Below, one piece after another: positions 58,964 to 64,000 of a stretch of DNA of 64,000 nt. The position numbers and the translations under genes were made by a program. Every line of letters starts with the position of its first letter. The stretch's first letter is position 1. A model generated the notes under the pieces. The model was not told where the DNA came from and did not search any database. It worked only from the letters and a program-made list of their open reading frames with translations. This DNA is from an uncultured Pseudohongiella sp. (GTDB lineage Bacteria; Pseudomonadota; Gammaproteobacteria; Pseudomonadales; Pseudohongiellaceae). The stretch is taken from NCBI GenBank assembly GCA_902531515.1, contig CACAEJ010000002.1, forward strand, positions 62,001 to 126,000, given 5' to 3'.

Positions 58964-61243
58964 TTAACGCTGGAAAAGGTAGGAGAATTTTACAAAAAAC
59001 TGATCGCCATCATTTCTTAGTTCATCGGCGGTAATCAGCTCTCTTTCATCCTCAAAGTCGACAATATCAAAGTTACTCTGGTTCGAGTTGTACCCAATAT
59101 AGAAGGACGACCAGGGGTTAATGACATATCTAAGCAAAACGTCAAAGTTTAAATTCTCGTCGTTCTCAAGTCTTGTGGCAGGCCCGGCTTCAGTTTTGTC
59201 ATACTGTGCAATAAATCTTAAAGACAGCTCTCTCGTGAATTGGTAGTTCCAGTTTGACCGAAAAATTTCATTTGAAAAAACTTTTTGTCCACCAAGGGTG
59301 TCGAGTTGGGTTAGGAAATAAGTGTTAGCGATACTGAGTTGTGTGGTTGGTCTCAAAAGAATATTAAGGTCGATTCTACTTGTGTCGGCTACGGAGGGAA
59401 GAGCGCCTATTTGGGGAACCAAGTTTAGGGTGGTTCCCTTACGATAATTAGCTTTGATCTGCAGTGACTCTAATGAGTTGTTATCAAATCCTATTTGCCA
59501 ATTGTCATAGTCATACGACATTATTCTATTGACCCCAGGGAATTGGCCTGGCTGTACCATCTCAGTATAGTCGGTCCAACGAGCATTAATGCCCGTTGTT
59601 TCAAAACGAACATCGAATCGCGGGCCCAATTCTGAATAAATTCTTGTGCCCTCCATGTCCTCTAAATAAACACCAAAGCCGTTCATGTTCCACCTATTAA
59701 CGGCTGAATTTTCCGGATAGAAGTTGATAGTGGAGGACTGATGACATCCGGATGTGTTTGGTCTGAAGTATCGGTTTTGAAAGCCGAGTTCCGCTTTGAA
59801 ATCCGAAGTAGTCTCAATACAGTGGCTATGATTCCTATAAGTTCTCCCCTCTCGATTGAACATAACATTTCTCTGATAACCTGTCGTCACGTCTCCCCCA
59901 ATAGAAGGTTCGCTTTCGGTTCCGATCACCTGCATTTGGGTAAACCAGTTGTCAGTGAATTTGATTCTGCTGTCTAGACTTAACACTCTGTTGAAACCGT
60001 CTCCTAGTTGTCGCTCAGTAGCTAAAAATCCCGCACGATTTTGATTTCCAAAATCTTTGAAACCCCTAATTATCGCGATATTTGCTTTTTCACCGTTGAG
60101 TGGGTCATCGGCCTCTCTATTGAGGCCAGGTGCAGCATCATTGATTAGAATACCTCCAAAACCATAATCACCCTCTCGGCCTGTGAGACGGATACCACCC
60201 TCCGGATCGACTATTCTGCGCGTAAATACCAAATTCGAGTCGGTCGAGAAGAAGTTAGCGTTTTCGATAAAAAAAGGCCGCCGCTCCGGAAACTGCACTT
60301 CAAACCTTTCATTCACGGTGACCTGGGGCTGGTCAGATTCAATTTGACTAAAGTCTGGGTTGAGGGTTAGATCGAGAGCCCAACTGTCATTGAATACAAA
60401 CTTTGCATCGACGCCTACCTCTTGCTCAGAAGAACGATCGAATTTAGGACCACCGATTGCTGAGGTGTCTAACGCATCTAACTCTCTTGCGAAAAAGAAA
60501 GGTATAACCTGGTAATTATTACCTGAAGATACATCTTTGATCCCTGGCATTAGGGCAGCTTGATTTAACCTCCCCTCTACATTTATTGAATACTCGGGCC
60601 AAAATGATTGCTCACCGTATCGAGTTGTCTGTCTATTAAATTGAACCCGCCACAATTGCTCATCAGACTCATTAAAACGCAGACTTTTCATTGGTACGGT
60701 TATCAAGACCATATAGCCCTGATCCGTGAGCTCTCCTTCGCTGAACCACACCGCATCAAATGTTCGGTCAAACCCCGCGCGTCTTCCCGAGCCCTCAGCC
60801 CATCTCATATCCAGTTGGATTCCTCGCGAGTTAGAGTAAAAGGCGAAAGCAGATCGTTGATTGTTAAAGGTGTCGACCATGAATCCGACGTGATCATCCT
60901 GACCAATGTTTTCGCGCGCGGCCATGTTAGATCTTATGAGTTCAGGACTCTCATCAAAAGCCAAGAAAACAACATAGAGGCTTTCGTCATCGTATCCGAT
61001 GTATGCTTCAGTATGCTGAGCTGAAGGTTCCCCAGGGTAGGGCTCACGTTGAACAAAGTTTCCAGCTTTGTTCATCGATTTCGCTAGTGAAGTGCTCGGT
61101 TGCATGCCTGCAAAGTCGGATAGTGTTGGCTGCCCATCAATTCGAGGAATTAAGAACTCTCCATCTGCAGCTTGACACGCAATGCTTATGAACACGGTGA
61201 GAAGGGCGCATATCGCCCAGCGTTGAAATAATAAATGCTTCAT
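58964..61243 (-). CDS. DUF5916 outer-membrane protein with CBM9-like N-terminal domain
   Basis: 759 residues with a signal peptide (ends near CQAADG). The N-terminal ~200 residues resemble a carbohydrate-binding family 9-like sandwich (EAYIGYDDESLYVVFLAFDE; DDHVGFMVDTFNNQRSAFAF). The following segment, LNPDFSQIESDQPQVTVNERF and FPERRPFFIENANFF, is the DUF5916 signature. The C-terminal half consists of alternating amphipathic strands ending in an aromatic residue near the terminus (KFSYLFQR), indicating a beta-barrel. Function of the family is unknown; often found with TonB or hydrolase genes. No such partner is adjacent here. Confidence 0.85.
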   Translation of the reverse strand: MKHLLFQRWAICALLTVFISIACQAADGEFLIPRIDGQPTLSDFAGMQPSTSLAKSMNKAGNFVQREPYPGEPSAQHTEAYIGYDDESLYVVFLAFDESPELIRSNMAARENIGQDDHVGFMVDTFNNQRSAFAFYSNSRGIQLDMRWAEGSGRRAGFDRTFDAVWFSEGELTDQGYMVLITVPMKSLRFNESDEQLWRVQFNRQTTRYGEQSFWPEYSINVEGRLNQAALMPGIKDVSSGNNYQVIPFFFARELDALDTSAIGGPKFDRSSEQEVGVDAKFVFNDSWALDLTLNPDFSQIESDQPQVTVNERFEVQFPERRPFFIENANFFSTDSNLVFTRRIVDPEGGIRLTGREGDYGFGGILINDAAPGLNREADDPLNGEKANIAIIRGFKDFGNQNRAGFLATERQLGDGFNRVLSLDSRIKFTDNWFTQMQVIGTESEPSIGGDVTTGYQRNVMFNREGRTYRNHSHCIETTSDFKAELGFQNRYFRPNTSGCHQSSTINFYPENSAVNRWNMNGFGVYLEDMEGTRIYSELGPRFDVRFETTGINARWTDYTEMVQPGQFPGVNRIMSYDYDNWQIGFDNNSLESLQIKANYRKGTTLNLVPQIGALPSVADTSRIDLNILLRPTTQLSIANTYFLTQLDTLGGQKVFSNEIFRSNWNYQFTRELSLRFIAQYDKTEAGPATRLENDENLNFDVLLRYVINPWSSFYIGYNSNQSNFDIVDFEDERELITADELRNDGDQFFVKFSYLFQR

Positions 61244-61278
61244 TAATCTTGCTGCAAATATAGACGGAGAGGAATGGT

Positions 61279-61431
61279 ATGTATTTTATGGAGGACTACA
61301 ACCCAAGGTTTCAAATTGTTGCAGGTTCGCAATCTGAGGTTTATTCAAGAAATTTAGCAGATGTTCATCAAGGAGGCGTTCTACTGAATTTTGACACTGA
61401 AGGATTTATTGAATATGACTTCGGTCGATGA
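61279..61431 (+). CDS. Possible small protein of 50 residues
   Basis: ATG 61279 to TGA 61431 in the gap between two minus-strand genes, overlapping the 3' end of the cytochrome gene by 26 nt. GAGAGGA lies just upstream. The peptide (MYFMEDYNPRFQIVAGSQS...) has a balanced composition and no membrane segment. I do not recognise it. It may be a chance frame. Confidence 0.25.
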   Translation: MYFMEDYNPRFQIVAGSQSEVYSRNLADVHQGGVLLNFDTEGFIEYDFGR

Positions 61432-61936
61432 ATCCGTTGGCGTTCGGCATCTCAATTTCCCGGATAGTGTCTCCATTAATTTGAGTGCCTTCTTCAACTA
61501 TACCATTCATAAAAAGGACGTATGCGGTCACTTGATAGACCTGCTCGTTAGTTAAGGACTTAGGAGCAGTTGCTGGCATGGCTCTTCTTATGAAATCAAA
61601 TAATGTACTTGCGTAAGGCCAGTAGCTCCCAACTGTTCTCAGAGGAGGTCCTTCGGATTGCATGTCTCCTCCAACAATCACAGTGTTCCCCGAGGTACCT
61701 TCTCCGCCAGCGCCGTGACAAACAGCGCAGTTGACATCATAGATTTGCTTTCCTTCTTGAGCGGTCCCGCCTCCAGGAGGAAATCCTGAGCCATCCGGAG
61801 GGGCAATTAGATCAAATTCCAAAAGGTCCTCTTCAGTTACTGGTATCCCTAACCTCACAGATTCTTGGGAATTCGCTATTAAAGGTACATGGGCTAAGAT
61901 AAGAAAGAAAACCGAGCAAAGAAATTCCTTAAACAT
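61406..61936 (-). CDS. SoxD-like c-type cytochrome
   Basis: 176 residues with a signal peptide. A single class I haem site: Cys70, Cys73, His74 in NCAVCHGAGGEG, and the likely distal Met120 in FIRRAMP. The sequences SYWPYASTLFDFIRRAMP and QVYQVTAYVLFMNGIV match the N-terminal cytochrome domain of SoxD. Starts 8 nt inside the soxC gene, so the two are translationally coupled and the product is its probable electron acceptor. Shorter than classical SoxD, which has two haem domains. Confidence 0.85.
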   Translation of the reverse strand: MFKEFLCSVFFLILAHVPLIANSQESVRLGIPVTEEDLLEFDLIAPPDGSGFPPGGGTAQEGKQIYDVNCAVCHGAGGEGTSGNTVIVGGDMQSEGPPLRTVGSYWPYASTLFDFIRRAMPATAPKSLTNEQVYQVTAYVLFMNGIVEEGTQINGDTIREIEMPNANGFIDRSHIQ

Positions 61937-63197
61937 AGACGTTTCTGACCTCTCCTGCTGGGCCTACCTGCCAACTCTGTATGCATGGATTATGGTAGAA
62001 ACTCAGTGTACCTCTGCTCGCGATTACGTCACTGCGAGTTGGCTGAATGCTCCCACGGCTATCTGTTGCGCGGCTTTGCAAGATGGCGTCTCCTCCATTC
62101 CACTCCCACGGAATGGTGAAACGTGTTAAAGCCCTATCCAACTGATGACCTTGAATTGCCGCTTCCGCCCAGGTCTTTCCCCCGTCTGCACTAACCTCGA
62201 CCTGCCGTATACTTCCTCGGCCGCTCCAAGCTATTCCCGTAATTTGGTAGATTCCGGGTTGGTTAAGAGTCATCTCACCGGATGGTGAGGTGATAAGCGA
62301 CTTCGTGCCCATCGGGAAGGTGAATTGATAACTCGATCTATTTTGCAGGGTATCTGTATATTTACTTGTTTCGTCACGAAATTGAGCTGGTTCTTGTGTG
62401 ACCTTAATTTGCGTCAACCACTTAACGCTCACATTGCCCTCCCAACCCGGACAGAACAAGCGCATCGGGTAGCCTTGGCCCGGCCTTACCGCTTCACCAT
62501 TTTGATAGAGCGCCACCATCACATCATCAAGTGCTTTTGTCAGAGGTATTGATCGACCCATGCTTGCGGCATCTGCTCCGACCGCTGCGACCCATGCCGC
62601 TTCGGGTAGAACGCCTGCTTCATCCAGTAGGGTGGATAAAGGAATGCCTGTCCACTCTGCGCATGACACTAGACCGTGCAGGCTCTGTGCAGAACCCCCA
62701 ATTTCTCCACGCAGGAGTGCTCCGCTATTGCCAGAACATTCCAAGAAGTGAATGCGGCTCACCATCTGGTACTTCAATAAGTCCTCATAACGAAAAGCAA
62801 GTGGCTGTCTGACGAGCCCATTGATTACTAGCATGTGTTGTGAAGGGTCGATATTTGGAACACCGGCGTGATGTCTTTCAAAGTGTAGGCTATTTGGCGT
62901 GATGGTGCCCTGTAAGTGTTGTAAGGGAGAGCGAGACGAGCCGCCACCGGGGTAAGTTGGGTTTGGTTGAGCGGCTAGTCTTTGCAGATCGTCAGCGAAG
63001 GGTGAGCGCGCGCCATAGGCGGTTGCCCCCGGGCCGGGCTGACGCGACCATGTCGGAATTTGAAAACTTAATCCTTGATCAGCGCCAAGGGCCCCTGCAG
63101 ACAGAGCAAGTCCAGCCCCAGAGGCTCCAACTTTGAGTAGGTGCCTTCGGCTGATAAGTCCATTACCCGCTACTTTCCCAAGTTTTTCATCCGACAT
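61929..63197 (-). CDS. soxC: SoxC-like sulfite dehydrogenase, molybdenum subunit
   Basis: 422 residues with a Tat signal (SRRHLLKVGASG). Molybdenum ligand Cys154 in HFLECSGNSGA; MRLFCPGWEGNVSVKWLTQI and ITGIAWSGRGSIRQVEVSAD are typical of SoxC. Together with the downstream cytochrome it forms a SoxCD-type sulfane dehydrogenase or sulfite dehydrogenase. The other sox genes (soxXYZAB) are not in this window, so a stand-alone sulfite or sulfoxide-type enzyme is possible. Confidence 0.88.
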   Translation of the reverse strand: MSDEKLGKVAGNGLISRRHLLKVGASGAGLALSAGALGADQGLSFQIPTWSRQPGPGATAYGARSPFADDLQRLAAQPNPTYPGGGSSRSPLQHLQGTITPNSLHFERHHAGVPNIDPSQHMLVINGLVRQPLAFRYEDLLKYQMVSRIHFLECSGNSGALLRGEIGGSAQSLHGLVSCAEWTGIPLSTLLDEAGVLPEAAWVAAVGADAASMGRSIPLTKALDDVMVALYQNGEAVRPGQGYPMRLFCPGWEGNVSVKWLTQIKVTQEPAQFRDETSKYTDTLQNRSSYQFTFPMGTKSLITSPSGEMTLNQPGIYQITGIAWSGRGSIRQVEVSADGGKTWAEAAIQGHQLDRALTRFTIPWEWNGGDAILQSRATDSRGSIQPTRSDVIASRGTLSFYHNPCIQSWQVGPAGEVRNVYV

Positions 63198-63213
63198 GGC
63201 TCTACTCCTCTAA

Positions 63214-64000
63214 CTATAGACCTAGATAATTTTCTGCCTCGGCTACCGCGGCAATATCAGAGTCCTTCCAAAGGGAATAAAAAGCTTGGAACTTCTGTCG
63301 AGCGTTGTATTCGTCACTCAGGCCAGCATAACTCCTAGCAGCTCCCAAAAGAGCTCGAGGTCGATTTGCCATTCTTCCCAGCGACGTTTCATAAAGTTCA
63401 GCCGCTTCACTATGACTACCCATTGCTAGCAAAATATCTCCAGCAAGTTCATGGACCGGTTTTAATGGGCTAGCTGCGCCTCTTGGCGGGGATTGATTCT
63501 CAGCAATGGATACTGCGTTCATCAGCATATCGATAGCCGCATTCTCCTGGCCTTTCTTGAACATCGTTAGCGCGTTTATCTCCATGCTAATTAAATTAAG
63601 AGTTGTATTATTCGGACTATTAGACGCAAGCGTTGAAAGCCTGTCTGCTACAGCTTGAGCAAGCTCAAGTTCCCCCAAGTTTGCAGCACTGAGACCAAGT
63701 GCTAATAATTCATCAGCATTCAGTGCATCGCTTAACTCATAAGTTTCCCAGTTTTCAGTCTCAATAATATGTCGGGCCTTCATGGTTTTGAGAGTCCCAG
63801 TAGACCTACCGTCACCTGGATTGTTTTGTAGTACATCACTTGCCCTCTCGATCCACATTTCAGAGCGGTCAAAGTTGCCGCGCTGAAGGTCTCCATACTG
63901 ACCCCAGTCAGAAGAATGGTTTTGGTCTCCGGCAGCGTCACCTGGTTCCCATAGATCCCAGCCGGCAAGGAAAGCTGAATCATTCCATTCGGCTACTCTA
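63214..64000 (-). CDS. TPR-repeat protein, partial (5' end beyond the window)
   Basis: The frame remains open from its stop at 63214 to the window end, 262 codons; the internal ATG at 63858 is not the start. Helical repeats with TPR character are visible (LLALGLSAANLGELELAQAV; AGDILLAMGSHSEAAELYET; RALLGAARSYAGLSDEYNAR). The part before 63858 includes GWDLWEPGD and RGNFDRSEMWIERA. Likely a secreted or periplasmic scaffold. Lies 16 nt upstream of soxC on the same strand, so probably the same operon. The function is unknown. Confidence 0.7.
   Translation of the reverse strand, partial: RVAEWNDSAFLAGWDLWEPGDAAGDQNHSSDWGQYGDLQRGNFDRSEMWIERASDVLQNNPGDGRSTGTLKTMKARHIIETENWETYELSDALNADELLALGLSAANLGELELAQAVADRLSTLASNSPNNTTLNLISMEINALTMFKKGQENAAIDMLMNAVSIAENQSPPRGAASPLKPVHELAGDILLAMGSHSEAAELYETSLGRMANRPRALLGAARSYAGLSDEYNARQKFQAFYSLWKDSDIAAVAEAENYLGL

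Noticed and set aside
63780-63983. 67-codon minus-strand frame at 63780-63983
   Set aside because: It overlaps the continuous TPR frame, which stays open to the window end and has repeat-like sequence; the shorter frame does not.

Overview
The window looks like chromosomal DNA of an aerobic, probably marine gammaproteobacterium of moderate GC content. The clearest pointers are the gene order tRNA-Tyr/Gly/Thr - tuf - tRNA-Trp - secE - nusG - rplKAJL - rpoBC - rpsLG - fusA - S10/spc/alpha ribosomal operons, and the L10 leader RNA upstream of rplJ. The accessory genes fit an oligotrophic ocean heterotroph: two sulfite-dehydrogenase-type molybdoenzymes, a PQQ dehydrogenase, NhaC, CstA and copper monooxygenase-like proteins. 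I cannot name a genus. I see no phage, insertion sequence, CRISPR array or rRNA gene.

Layout. 1-5.5 kb: the 5' end of a secreted NHL-propeller gene resembling peptidyl-hydroxyglycine amidating lyase (minus strand, cut by the window edge), a divergent HupE/UreJ-type membrane protein, and two tandem paralogues that each combine a thioredoxin-like domain, a c-type haem motif and a PHM/DBH-like copper monooxygenase domain. 5.7-9.1 kb: cstA, then birA (without its DNA-binding domain) overlapping coaX. 9.2-40.8 kb: one continuous block of translation and transcription genes, all on the plus strand, with recognisable promoters, an L10-type leader, attenuator-like hairpins and terminators after rpoC and rplQ. 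40.8-52.6 kb: an EamA transporter, a PQQ dehydrogenase, a DHDPS-family lyase, a diverged lspA, a histidine phosphatase, glpK, an Asp/Asn hydroxylase-like gene, nhaC, a SorAB-like sulfite dehydrogenase pair and a DUF2214 membrane protein. 52.6-58.9 kb: an MHS-family transporter, an ArgD-like aminotransferase, alkaline phosphatase, a short selenoprotein gene that ordinary ORF calling misses, and an OFA-type transporter. 58.9-64 kb: a DUF5916 outer-membrane protein, a cytochrome c, SoxC and a TPR protein that runs off the end.

The two most interesting points are these. First, positions 56942-57160 encode a 72-residue SelW-like protein with an in-frame TGA at the U of a CxxU motif, followed at the right distance by a stem-loop that fits the bacterial SECIS rules. 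Second, an amidating-lyase-like gene lies beside two PHM-like copper monooxygenase genes. These are the two halves of the eukaryotic peptide-amidation reaction, here arranged as separate secreted bacterial proteins with added redox domains.

All function calls come from reading motifs. No database search was run.
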